Shown here: positions 11,004 through 20,820 of the stretch, in pieces | How positions within the stretch are numbered: position 1 is the stretch's first letter | How the letters are laid out: every line of letters begins with the position of its first letter | Origin: Ceratobasidium sp. AG-K | Lineage: Eukaryota; Basidiomycota; Agaricomycetes; Cantharellales; Ceratobasidiaceae | DNA length: 64,000 nt | Assembly: GCA_037039685.1 (NCBI GenBank) | Contig: JAWNGF010000007.1 | Location: forward strand, 1 to 64,000 | Direction of reading: 5' to 3' | Notes under the pieces: model-generated | Databases searched by the model: none | Told to the model about the DNA's origin: nothing | What the model saw: only the letters and a program-made list of their open reading frames with translations | Position numbers and translations under genes: made by a program

Positions 11004-11493
11004 TGTCACGAGCCATGCCCCTGAGAATGGACTATGTCCTGTGATTCAGTGCTTTGTGTGCTGTTCACCCTCTTGGTTGCACTTCTCCTCTGCCATGTAG
11101 TTTGTTTTGGTTGTTGCCTCTTTGTGGTGACTTCCCGTGCTTGCGTGTTTGCACATGTGGTTTAGTGGCATGTAGGCTCTGTTCTCTGATTTTCTCATGT
11201 TGCTGCGCTTAGGTCTCCATGTGGTACATGCACTTCTTCTTCTGATCTTCTGATCTTCCACCTTTGGTGCCTGTCATGCTTTCCCCATGTAGATAATGAT
11301 CCTTGTTTTGCTTGCTATAAAAGATGCAAGGGAAATTGTCTTGGAACCAGAGAAACAATTTACATTGTTGTTCACCCACTCTACATTGGCCTGAGGAGGT
11401 TATCCAGCATTTTTGGGAGCCTCTCAGTGATCCTCAGGCACAAGAGCTGCTCATTCAAGTCTCAAACAGCCTTTTCTTGAAGGGGTTGTGACA
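11004..11493 (+). repeat. Family A LTR (plus strand)
   Basis: 490 bp, TGTCACGAGCC to GGTTGTGACA, with a good TATA box TATAAAAG near 11316. Flanks are CATTT and CACCT, which would match if two C had become T; this is weak evidence for a solo LTR. Confidence 0.85.
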
Positions 11494-12137
11494 CACCTCC
11501 TGGACCAGACTGTCTGTTGTGGTTGCTGCCCCTTTCTTGTTGCTTCCAGTGTCCAGTCCTTTGTCTACATGTTTGTTCACATGTAATCCCCTCCAGTGTT
11601 CCAGACAAATACACTTTGACCCTGATATAGCACAAGCTCATCATCTGCTGATGTTGCTGTAGAGCTAGCCCCTGGTGCCTCGTTACAATTGCCCCTGGTA
11701 GGTATATCAGTGTCCATGCCTTCCCTCAATGATTGAAGCTGTAGTGGAAACCTTGTGGAGCCCTAGCACAATTACCTGTGTTGTTCATCCACTTTATCTG
11801 ACCCAGAGGTGCCTACTGGGTGTGACACTTGAACTGCTTAGGACCATGAAGAGCCACAATATTCTCAGTTACAGCTGTATGCAATATGCATTGCAGCCAG
11901 TGCTCTTGTGATGGGGTGGCAACTCTCATGACTTACATTATCACCAACTTGCATGTCTGTGTTCAAATATCCTGGAAGAACATAAAGTCAAATTCCAGCC
12001 ATTGGGAACCTGTCCCAGGTGCAAACAAAAAAGACTGATACCCATGTAATTCAATGAGTTCAATCAAAGCTGGTCAAAGTGATTGTCAATTGACCACTGA
12101 ATTGCTTGCTCCACCTCTACCATAAGCAAATTGGTTA
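11494..12137. other. Unassigned 640-bp stretch
   Basis: Lies between two family A LTRs. Short ORFs only, none resembling gag, pol or aORF. It could be host sequence or very old element interior. Confidence 0.4.
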
Positions 12138-12612
12138 TGTCACAAGCCATACTCTTGACAATGGACCTTCAAAGCTTGCACCCGGTTGGACTGCATGCCT
12201 TTAGCATCCATGTTTGTTGCTGCATTCCTTGAGGTGCAATCTTTGTGTGCCACATTAATTGGTTTGGTTTCCACACCATTGTTGTTGCTTTTGTTGTGCA
12301 AGCCATCCCACCTGTGGTTGATCAACAGGTTGTCACCTACAATGATTTCCTCCCATACTCTGCTTTTGTGGCCATTGGCTGCAAGCCCTTTGTTTGTGAT
12401 CATCTGATCTGCCATTTGGCTGTTCTGTTTTCCCCATATAGATCATTGCCTTTGCCTTTGCTTACTCTAACAGAGGCAGAGCAAAATCCTGTTGGAGCCC
12501 AAAAACAATTCACCTTTCCTTTGACCCACTGAGTCTTACCAAGGGAACGTTATCCAGCAACTTTAGGAGCCACTAACTGAAAACTAAAGCCTTAGAGCCC
12601 TTGGAAGTACAT
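12138..12612 (+). repeat. Family A LTR, truncated at its end
   Basis: Starts TGTCACAAGCCATACTC as other family A LTRs do and keeps ACGTTATCCAGCA, but the final TTGTGACA is missing, replaced by the start of element K. Confidence 0.6.
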
Positions 12613-13048
12613 TGTCACAAGCTGTGTTTGCGACAATGAACTGCATTGCTTAGGCCTCTGTTGAGCTTTGCTCCTTCTTACTGCAGTCGTTATTTCCGCT
12701 CTTCTTGTGCCACTATCTTTGCTTTTATAACTGCACCTTTGTTGCTGCTTCCCTCCCGTTGTCATTGATGCACTTCATTGAGCGGCATGAAAGCTCTGCT
12801 TACAGATTAATTTGGATGGCTGTGTGCTGCCTACATGAGTTACATGCACTTCCTCATCTGATTTCTCAACTTGCTCCTTGACACTTGTTCTTCCTCCTGG
12901 GTAGATTGTTGTCCTGTACTACTTCTTGCTATGCTAGACCAAAGGGAAGTGATCTTAGAGCAGTGCAAAAGATTAGCTGTGTTGCTTACATCCCACTACA
13001 CCCAAACAGGTCATAAAATGTCTTTGGAGCCTTTCATTGAAATCTAAG

Positions 13049-13531
13049 TGTCACAACCCTTTCCAGAATGGCGGTTTGAGACTGACTGAGCAGCTCTTAG
13101 GCCTTAGGATCACTGAGAGGCTCCAAAACATGTTGGATAACCTCCTCAGGGTAAAATAGAGTTGGCAAAGGACAAGATAAATCGCTCTTGGGGTTCCAAG
13201 ACAATTTCACCTGCACCTTTTTGTGGCAAGCAAACTACAGAAGCACTATCTACATGGGGAAAGTGCAGCAAGCCTAAATTGAGCAGGATAAGAACGTCAG
13301 GAGAAGAAGTGCCTGTTGCACATGGAGATCTGAGCACAGCAAGATGCGAGCATTAGAAGACAGAGCCTACATGCCAATCAGCCATCTGTCCCAAGGACTA
13401 GGCAATGGAAAAAATAACCAAGGAGTAAGAATCAAATCAAATAACATGGCAAAGGTTAAGTGCAAGAGAGAGAGGAACAGAGCACTGAGACACACAACAC
13501 TATATTGTTGCCAGGAGCATGGCTCATGACA
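13049..13531 (-). repeat. Solo LTR (family A, minus) nested in K's 5' LTR
   Basis: 483 bp from TGTCACAACCC to CTCATGACA. Removing it rejoins the plus-strand LTR (…GAAATCTAAG with GGCCTTAGAG…). Flanks CTAAG (13044-13048) and CTATG (13532-13536) agree at four of five bases, as expected for an old target duplication. Confidence 0.75.
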
Positions 13532-13588
13532 CTATGGCCTTAGAGTTGCTCATCAGTCCCTACAACCCTTTTGCACTGGGTCATGACA

Positions 13589-14188
13589 TGGTGAATTGTT
13601 CTTTCCCAGCTAAATTCACCCATATCTCCCCAAACGGGCTCCCAATTGCTCTCATCAGTTTCAGATCGTCCAGGTTAACAATATGGACTTTGCCCCCTGC
13701 TCAGTGGTGTAGTACGTACAAGCCTTCACCCCACCTTCTGCAATCAAGTGATCATCCTCAGGTGTCCTACAAAGACCAAATCAGATATAGCATGATTATT
13801 CTCTACCTCATGCTCAAGTGAAACCTCACCAGCACCAGGCATCAGCGCTACAATTCCAGGACAGGGTCACTACCTCAGCAGGAATGCCTCTGTGCATTTG
13901 GAAACATTTGTAGGTAGCCTGGATGCCTTGCTAGTGCAATCTGCAACCTTTCATCACAGAACCTACTGGAATATCTCAAATGTTCAAAACTGCACCCTTG
14001 TACTCATGAAATTCATACTGCAGCTGAAATACATCTGGATATTGCACCTAGAACAAACAGCGGATAGCACTGCCAGCCAGGTGATCAATCCAGAAGTGCT
14101 GAAGGCAGCAACGCTGTCAAGGACAGGAGGGCTCTCCAACATCTCAGTGTTGGGCACCACTGAGCCTGCTCAGGCAGTTGTGAGCAAT
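13589..14188 (+). pseudogene. gag: K interior: leader and gag fragments
   Basis: The leader starts with the proposed priming site GTGAATTGTTCTT (13591-13603). Later, at about 14040-14185, it reads LEQTADSTASQVINPE and LSRTGGLSNISV, matching element A's gag (MEQEVEWVVNQAINTE, PPRTAGISCIS). The ORF is short and broken. Confidence 0.6.
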
Positions 14189-14695
14189 CGTCACAAGCCA
14201 TGCTCTAGACAATGGACTATGTCTTGTGTTTCAGTGCTGTGCACTCACACTTTGTGGTCTGTGTGATGCTTTCTCTCTGTGTTGCTCTTCTCCTCTGCCA
14301 CCTACATTGCTTTGATTGTTGCCCCTTTGTGTGGCTTCCCTCTTTTAGTTGTTTGGACACATTGTCGGACGGCATGTGCACTCCCGCCTCTGTTTCTCCT
14401 GCGTTGCTGCACTGAGATCTCCATGTGCTACATGCATTTTCCTTGTTGATGTTCTCATCTTCCTCCTTTAGTGCTTGTGGTGCTTTCCCATGTAGATAAT
14501 GATTCTTACCTTTGCTTGCTTTTAAAGATGCAAGGGAAATTGTCTTAGAGCCTCAACAACAACATACCTTGTTGTTTACCCACCCTAATTTACCCTAAGG
14601 GGGTTATTCAACATCTTTTGAAGCCTCTCGGTGATTCTTAGGCCTAAGAGCTGCTCACTCGTCTCAAACAACCCTTCTCTGACCAGGTTGTGACA
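14189..14695 (+). repeat. Family A LTR, 3' LTR of element K
   Basis: 507 bp; the start reads CGTCACAAGCC (T lost) and the end is CAGGTTGTGACA. It contains TTTTAAAGATGCAAGG where other copies have TATAAAAGATGC. Confidence 0.8.
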
Positions 14696-14950
14696 ATGCT
14701 TGTATATGCTGAGGAAAGAGAAGAAGAGTGAGAGTAACCATTTGGAAAAGCCTGGCAAATGTCTGGAAGGCTGACCTTGGAGTAGATGTAACAACACACA
14801 TTTCCCAAGATGAGCTGCTACTGATGTCTTTAATAGCCAAATCCACTCCACACCCTCCTTCCAGCCATTATCCTGTCACTGTGCAGTGGTTTGGGCAGTG
14901 GCTCCAAGTAGTTTGGGTCTGCTGGTGTCAATGAAGATTATCCTCCCCAC
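14696..14950. other. Unassigned 255-bp stretch
   Basis: Open in one plus frame (VTIWKSLANVWKADLGVD) but not recognised. It may be the left part of the transposase relic beyond the next LTR: AATGAAGATTATCCT here resembles AATGAAGATTGTCCT at 15570. Confidence 0.3.
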
Positions 14951-15461
14951 TCTCACAACGTGCTCAGAGAGGGGTTGTTTGGTGGCTCAATGAGTGGCTC
15001 TTAGGCCTGGAAATCTCTGGAGGCTCCAAAAGACGTTGGATAACCTCCTCAGGGCAAAGTAGAGTGGGTAAACAACAAGGAAAATTGTTCTTGGGATTCC
15101 AAGACAATTTCCCTTGCTTCTTTCATAGCAAGCAGAAGAAAGGAAGTGCTGTCTACATGAGGAAAGTACAACAGTCCAAAAGGAGCATAAAAGGAACATC
15201 ATGACAAGAAGAGCACATAGCACACGCGGATCGACGCGCAGCGCTCCGGAAAAACCCCTGACCAGAGGATACATGCCGATGATCCACATGTACAGAGGGC
15301 TAAGTGAGAGACGCAACAACAAAGGAGTAAACAACAAACCAAACTACATGGCAGCCAACAAGAACACAATAGGGGGAAAACAACCAACACAACAACAAAG
15401 GCAGCCAACAAGCGATGAAGGCACAGCACACAGACCATTGTCAGGAGCAAGGCTTGTGACA
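14951..15461 (-). repeat. Family A LTR (minus strand)
   Basis: 511 bp, TCTCACAAC (one base off TGTCACAAC) to GGCTTGTGACA. It keeps an unusually CpG-rich block around 15226-15250 that includes GCGCAGCGCTCC. Flanks CCCAC / CCCTC do not form a clean duplication. Confidence 0.82.
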
Positions 15462-17120
15462 CCCTCCAAGTGAAAGTGTGGAAGAAGGTGAGTAGTGGTC
15501 CAAGCCTTCCATTGCAGCTGTACCAAAGTTGTGTCCTTGACCAATATTTGTTTGTAACTCTACTGTCATGAATGAAGATTGTCCTGTGCCAGCAGAGGAA
15601 CTACCCTGCTCAGACAACAAAAAACAAGGTCAATGACCCTGGTGATCCTGCCTGCATGGATGATTTAGGTGGCAATGGCAAGGCTGCACTTCAATTTGGG
15701 GAGATGGAGATGAACAGGTTGGAGATCCTTTGGTGCAATAGCAAGTCTCAAAGGCTTAAGTTAGTGCAAACCTTTTCATGCACTCAGCTAATACTTTGTG
15801 CCTTATCTCATACATAACCACTGTTTCATCCACAAACGACCCAAGAACTGTCAAGACTCTGTTGGCAAACCTGAGCCTATTTCTCACAGGAAAGCTGAAA
15901 CAAATCAACCATGCATTGACCCAAGAGATGGCCTTCCACACAAGTTTGATGACTGGAAAGAGTGGGCAGTCTATCCATTCTTGAGATCACTACGTATGAT
16001 TACTGCATCAACTCCCACTGCGCCTTATTAGGGAGATATTGCCAGCTTTCAGCCTGTTCATTATGCAAGGAGGCTTGATTCAAGCCCAATGGCCGACTGC
16101 AAAGGTCATACATTGTTTTCTCCTTGTTCTACAGCTGCAGGCAATCTTCCTAAACCTAGCCATTATCAAATTGCTCCAATATGCAGCACATGGCAAGTGA
16201 CTTTCTTGACACATCACCTTCAGGAAGTCTTTGATTGTGCTCACTTCCAGCCACTTGTTGAAAGATCATTTGGCCAGGTATTCCTCTGCATGTTTTTGAT
16301 GTAGCAATTGAAATTGTCCTTGGACATCACTCAATGGATTCACTTTGTGCACCTACTTCAATCATGGCATTGGTGTTGGTGCTATGCCAGGCCCATGTCA
16401 GTTCAAGGATCTTAATTCATTTCTCAGCCCGTTACTTGAAGAGTTGCTTTAGCTGGAAACTGGTGTTGAAACTTGCAATCATTCAGCTCCCCTACATCCT
16501 CAACAATTCGCTTTACAAGCATTATGCATCTTGGCATTTGGGGATATACCCACTGGCACTCACCAAGCTGTTGGATGTCAAAGGGCATAATGCCATGTGC
16601 CCATGTTGAAACTCCACTTGTGCATTGGTTGACTGACTGATGCCTGTTGCTTACTATGTCCCACTGACACAGCCAAGCCAAAAGAGTATTGAGACGCACA
16701 CAAATTACCAATGCAGCAACCAAACACTTATTTGCTGCAAGTGGCAGAAATCAAAGCTGCGTTAGCAAAAGCTTCTCAAGAAAGACTTGCATTGTTTAGA
16801 AGAAATTGATGCATGTTTCTTATACAATGCTTGAGTATGCCATGCTCCCTAACAGATATGGCTCAAGACACAACCAGGAAGATTTTCCTATCAACTAATC
16901 AACTATGGCCAGCTTCTTGACATTATCTTTTTGAGGGTACATGGGTATGGAGACCTTTACCTAGATCAGCATTCTCTCTTTGCAAGAGTGCTTGTTTACA
17001 AAATTACAGGGCATGGGGATGCTGCAAATGAGGTTATGGAATATGAGTAAATGGCAAAGTTGCCAACTATCATCAACATACTAACCATTGATTGTATCGT
17101 TGGGCAAGTTGTTGTTCAAA
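15462..17120 (+). pseudogene. Plavaka/KDZ-like DNA transposase relic
   Basis: Three plus frames must be combined. At about 16370-16600 they read GIGVGAMPGPCQFKDLNSFL, SPLLEEL, TGVETCNHSAPLHPQQFALQ, ALCILAFGDIP, then DVKGHNAMCPC. That order (G-P-x-x-x-K-D-x-x-S-F, then FGDIP, then KGHN-x-x-CPC) is the pattern I know from the large transposases of agaricomycete Plavaka/KDZ-type elements. Further on, at about 16905-17120, INYGQLLDIIFLRVHG and ILTIDCIVGQVV fit the family's end region. Many stops and frameshifts; no terminal inverted repeats located. Assignment is from memory of the family, without alignment. Confidence 0.55.
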
Positions 17121-17301
17121 GTGATGTAAAGAACAACTCAGACTTGTGAAAGAGATCTATAACAAAGTACCTACCAAAAAGAGCAACTGTATAAAAGGTG
17201 AGAGAAAGAAAAAGAAGATCTGTCTGAAAATGCGTACCTCAGATTTGTGAAAGAGGTCTGAGGATTTACATACAAACACAGTCACAAGCAAGTGCGCCAG
17301 C

Positions 17302-17697
17302 TGTCACAACCTAGTCAGGAACGATTTGTTGAGACCAATGAGCAGCTCTTAAGCCTGCAAATCACTGAGAGGCTCCAAAGGATATTGGACAACTGTCACA
17401 ACCTGTCAAGAAGGAATGTTTGAGAGTTAAATTGTTCTTGGGGTTCCAACACAATTTACCTTGCATCTTTGTAGCAAGCAAGCAAAGGAAGCACTATCAA
17501 CATGATGAATGCACAGCAAGCCTGAATGGAGCAGGATCAGAACATCAGAATAAGAAGGGTGTGTAGCACATGGAGATCTGAACACAGCAACATGGGAAAG
17601 GCAGAGAACACATTCTACATGCTGCTCAGCCACTAGTGCAAACAACTAGATGAGGGAAGTCGGAGCAAATGAGCAACAATCAAAACAAAGTTGATGA
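17302..17697 (-). repeat. Two partial family A LTRs in tandem
   Basis: 17302-17393 is the first 92 bases of a family A minus-strand LTR. At 17394 a second LTR start (TGTCACAACCTG) follows, with an internal deletion near its beginning; it lacks the normal end before the next LTR starts at 17698. Confidence 0.65.
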
Positions 17698-18207
17698 TGT
17701 CACAACCTGCTCTGAGAGGGGTTGTTGGAGACAAATGAGCGGCTCTTGGGCCTGAAATTCACTGAGAGAATCAAGGAGACACTGGATCACCTCCTCAGGG
17801 CAAAGTAGAGTGGATAAACAACAAGGTAAATCATTCTGGGGATTCTAAGACAATTTCCCTTGCTTCCTTTATAGCAAGCAGAAGAAAGGAAGCGCTATCT
17901 ACATGGGGAGAGCACAACAGTCCAAAAGGAGCACAAAAGGAACATCAGAACAAGAAGAGCACATAGCACATGGGGATCATTGCGCAGCGCTCCAGCGAAA
18001 TTGCAGACCAGAGAATGCATGCTGACAATTCAGGTGTACAAAGGGCTAAGCAAGAGAAGCAACAACAAAGGAGTAAACAACAAACTAAACTACCTGGCAG
18101 CCAACAAGCACACAACAGGGGGAAAACAACAAGCACAACATCAAAAGCAGCCAACAAGCGATAAAGGCACAGCACTCAGACCGTCGTTAGGAGCAAGGCG
18201 CATCACA
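17698..18207 (-). repeat. Family A LTR, 3' LTR of remnant F
   Basis: 510 bp, TGTCACAACC to GCGCATCACA (normally GCTTGTGACA). GCGCAGCGCTCC is kept at 17982-17993. Confidence 0.85.
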
Positions 18208-18840
18208 TAGCCCCCCCCCCCCCCCCCCCCCCACAATGGGCCATTGGTGGATTTGTTGGACCATTTCTGCGTGCCCCAAACTACTGGCAATGCTAACCCA
18301 ATCAGAAGCAACTGGAGGCTCTGGAAACCATCCACAGCTTGCCACAGGCTCTTCTGGCAGCAGTTTGGGCTCTGGGTATTGGAGCAGGGGTGGGTTGGGC
18401 GCTGGGTCTTCTCTGAGCTCAAGATGTTCAAAAGAAACATGCAATTTGTTGTTGTTTCTGATGTAGAAGAAGTCCCTGTACTGGGATAAGGATACTTCAA
18501 TCTCCAGGGGGCAGTTTTTGTAGCAACGCCAAGCAATGACCTTGTGGAACTTGTGGAAATTGAGTGTAATATAATGGTCCCAGCAATAGAAAGGACCACT
18601 GCGCAGGGAAGTGGGATTGTTGATGAGGTAGTACAAATAGCCATAGCATCCATGGCAGAAGAGCTTTGGGCCCTTGCGCAAGCAGGCATGCTTGGTAGCA
18701 GCAGGAATGAGCAGAAAGCAAAGCTAGGGGACACCTGAATCCGGCTCGCTCTTGAAGCCCTCTGGCATGTAGTGCAGGTAGGTGTCTAGACTGCCCCAGC
18801 TGTTGTAGGGAGTGTTGTTGAAGGGGCTATGAATGGGCAT
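18208..18840 (-). pseudogene. Third ORF (aORF, class 3) of remnant F, best family A copy
   Basis: About 205 residues from ATG at 18840 (MPIHSPFNNTPYNSWGSLD), open except for one TAG at 18724-18726. Blocks in order: HYMPEGFKSEPDSG, LLIPAATKHACLRKGP, CHGCYGYLYYL, SGPFYCWDHYITLNF, HKFHKVIAW, QYRDFFYIRNNNKLHVSFE, then a proline-rich end. Here the usual stop before the polypurine tract is lost (TTTTAG became TTGTGG), so the frame runs on through the G-run into the LTR. No signal peptide, membrane span or known motif; the Cys/His content is notable but not a standard zinc finger. Function unknown; the position after pol matches the aORFs of the other families. Confidence 0.65.
18211..18232 (-). promoter_or_regulatory. 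Polypurine tract: run of 22 G (sense strand)
   Basis: A pure C run of 22 on the plus strand sits four bases inside the 3' LTR. The same place in A and B has a run of ten. It is the plus-strand primer site by position; the length suggests replication slippage. Confidence 0.7.
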
Positions 18841-18859
18841 GGTGAGGCGTGGAGAGAAG

Positions 18860-19911
18860 GTGATGTAGCAGCATGGAACGCCTCAGTGAGGCAAGAGACA
18901 CAAAAAGACAAGATTTGGAGCTGTTGGACTTGTGATTGCTGGCTGTCCTTTAAGCTTGGGCAGAACACGTGGAACAGGAGTATCTGGCCAGGGGTGTCAG
19001 GGAAGTTGGTGTAGAAGTCACGCAATTTGTCATCCAAGTGTACCAGCTCAGAAGCAGGTTCAAAAGTCTTATCAAGCCCACAAATAAGCCTCTAGCCATT
19101 GATTCAGTTGCTCAGTTTGGCCATCAGTTTGTGGATGATAAGCTGTGGAAAATGCAGGGTCAATTTGCAGTGCCTTGTACAGTGCCTTAAGGAATTTGCT
19201 GTTGAAAGTTGAGCCTCTGTCTGAAACAGTGTGCTTAGAAGTGCCATGGAGACACCAAACATTCTTGAGGAAGAGATCTGCAACATTTTCAGCTGTTGAT
19301 GACTCCTTGCAGGGGATGAAATGTGCCATTTTGGAGAAGCAATCAATGACAACAAAGATGCTGTCAAAGCCCTTGCTCTTGGGAAGTTCGACAAAGAAAT
19401 TGTAGGAAATGTCCTCCCAAGGGCCAGCAGGAATGGGCAATGACTGAATAAAAGCATGCTTTTGTGTGCCCTTACTCCTTTGGCAGATTTCCCAGGAATC
19501 CATGTAGTGATTGACTTGAAACTACATAGCAGGCCAGTAGTAGTGCCTAGATATCAGCTCTAGAGTTCTCGCCCATCCCTGGTGACTGATGGCTGGAGTG
19601 TCATGGAAATGAGATAACAACTCCTGTTTGAGCTCAGGTTCATCTGGAACAACAATTCTGCCTTGGTAAAACAAAACTCCTTTGCTTAGAGTGTAATCTT
19701 TGAACTTCTGAGCAATGGAATGCGGCGTTTTGGCAGGTTCCAAGGCAGCAGACATCACAGTGTCAAGGCTAGGGTCAGCAAGAAGCGCCTCTTTGAGTTT
19801 CTCAAGGAAGGAAGCACTGATTATAGCAGAGGAGCCAGAAAATTGATCCTCCCTGATCATCAATTGAGGAAGAGGCTCTTTTGCTGTGTGATCTGCCCGT
19901 CTGGACAATGA
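18860..19911 (-). pseudogene. pol: Remnant F pol (RNase H end, integrase, chromodomain tail)
   Basis: 19908-19522 carries the RNase H/integrase linker and the zinc-binding start (HFHDTPAISHQGWARTLEL). 19503-19072 carries the integrase core (MAHFIPCKESSTAENVADLF, HPQTDGQTEQLNQWLEA). A deletion near 19075 removes the integrase end and the chromodomain core, joining WLEAYLWA to the chromodomain tail ([17 protein letters not shown]). Everything upstream of 19911 is gone and element E's truncated LTR begins there. Confidence 0.8.
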
Positions 19912-20264
19912 ATGTCAATGAGTGGCTCTGAGGGCTAAGCTAAGTAGACACTCAAGTAGAATGGGGAAAACCAAAGAGAACAAGTCTTGTGGAGACAAGA
20001 CTTGCATTGCTGGTATATCTACTATCTACTGTGGCTATGTACAACAGAAAGTCCTGACAAAAGGAGAGAAAGCAAGAGTCCAAGAGAAGCAAGGAAAGAA
20101 CAAAGGAGACAGGTTAAGTCCATGGACACCAAGGAGAGAAGGGAACAGGCCAGGCAGGCATGTCCCACAGTCATGGCTTACATAAGAGGCATACTTCAGG
20201 ACAAGGCAACCACAACAAAACCAAACACAAGGCAAACAGAGGGGAAACAGAAGAGGTTGTGAAA
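19912..20264 (-). repeat. Element E 3' LTR, first part missing
   Basis: Matches 63334-63684 from GTCAATGAGTGGCTC onward; the first ~75 bases (from TGTCACAACCC) are absent. Ends GGTTGTGAAA (C to A at the last-but-one base). Polypurine tract CTACCCCCCCTT follows at 20265-20276. Confidence 0.85.
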
Positions 20265-20276
20265 CTACCCCCCCTT

Positions 20277-20735
20277 CTAGGCCCTCTCAACCAACACAAA
20301 CTCCTCCTCATTGTTCAACACAAAGGGGTCCTCCTCCAACCCTGTACCTTTTCATACCATATAGTCCTCCTCAAAGTCTGTTAGGTCAATGAATGCTGGC
20401 TGTTGGTCAGGTTCCACTGCTAGGTCAATGTACTCAATTCCCGCCCGAGCTGCAGCCTTGCAGTAAACATTGACAATTTCCAGGTGGTTGTGGATGTTGG
20501 CCATGTTGTGTGCAATCCAGTTGCTCCAGTGGATGAGGGGTATGCCACAGAAGGAGCAACAAGGCCAGGACTGGTGGAAGCACTGGGAGATGATGAAGCA
20601 GAAGGATTGGGACAGGCCCTTGTGGTAGTATAGTCCTTCTTCAAGGTTGATACATACCAGAGACCTCTTGAAAGAGAGAGAGCAGGTGAAGGCCTCATTG
20701 TAGATGTGGACAGTGGTGTTTGCAAAGGTGGACAT
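20277..20735 (-). pseudogene. Third ORF (aORF, class 2) of element E
   Basis: 153 codons from ATG at 20735 (MSTFANTTVHIYNEAF) to TAG at 20277, with one in-frame TGA where G and J have Trp (YMV-stop-KGTG against VWKGTG). Domain block GIPLIHWSNWIAHNMANIH matches J and G. The end carries FIDLTDFEEDYMV and EDPFVLNNEEEFVLVE, two acidic/hydrophobic motifs resembling SUMO-interacting motifs. A decayed TATA box (GTGTATGTAGGG near 20818-20829) lies about 90 bases upstream. Function unknown. Confidence 0.7.
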
Positions 20736-20820
20736 AGTGCAGTAAGAGGTGAAGGGGTAAGTTTGGTTTTGGTGGTGGGAGTAGAGATATTTTGAGGGGG
20801 ACTTGGATTCCAGCAGCCCC

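Larger units (their letters stand above)
12613..14695 (+). mobile_element. Element K: short gag-only family A derivative
   Basis: 5' LTR (12613-13048 plus 13532-13588, interrupted by a minus-strand LTR), 600 bases of interior and a 3' LTR (14189-14695). The interior has a leader and pieces of gag only. Without the nested LTR it is about 1.6 kb, so it could not move without proteins from a full copy. Outer flanks TACAT and ATGCT do not match. Confidence 0.6.

Noticed and set aside
15199..15473. Leucine/cysteine-rich ORFs in the LTR at 14951-15461 as small membrane proteins
   Set aside because: The same frames recur in every family A LTR (5946, 15199, 17945) and are antisense or sense LTR sequence with stops at different places.
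133..18232. C or G homopolymers as G-quadruplex or telomere-like sequence
   Set aside because: Each run lies exactly at the polypurine-tract position beside a 3' LTR, which explains it.
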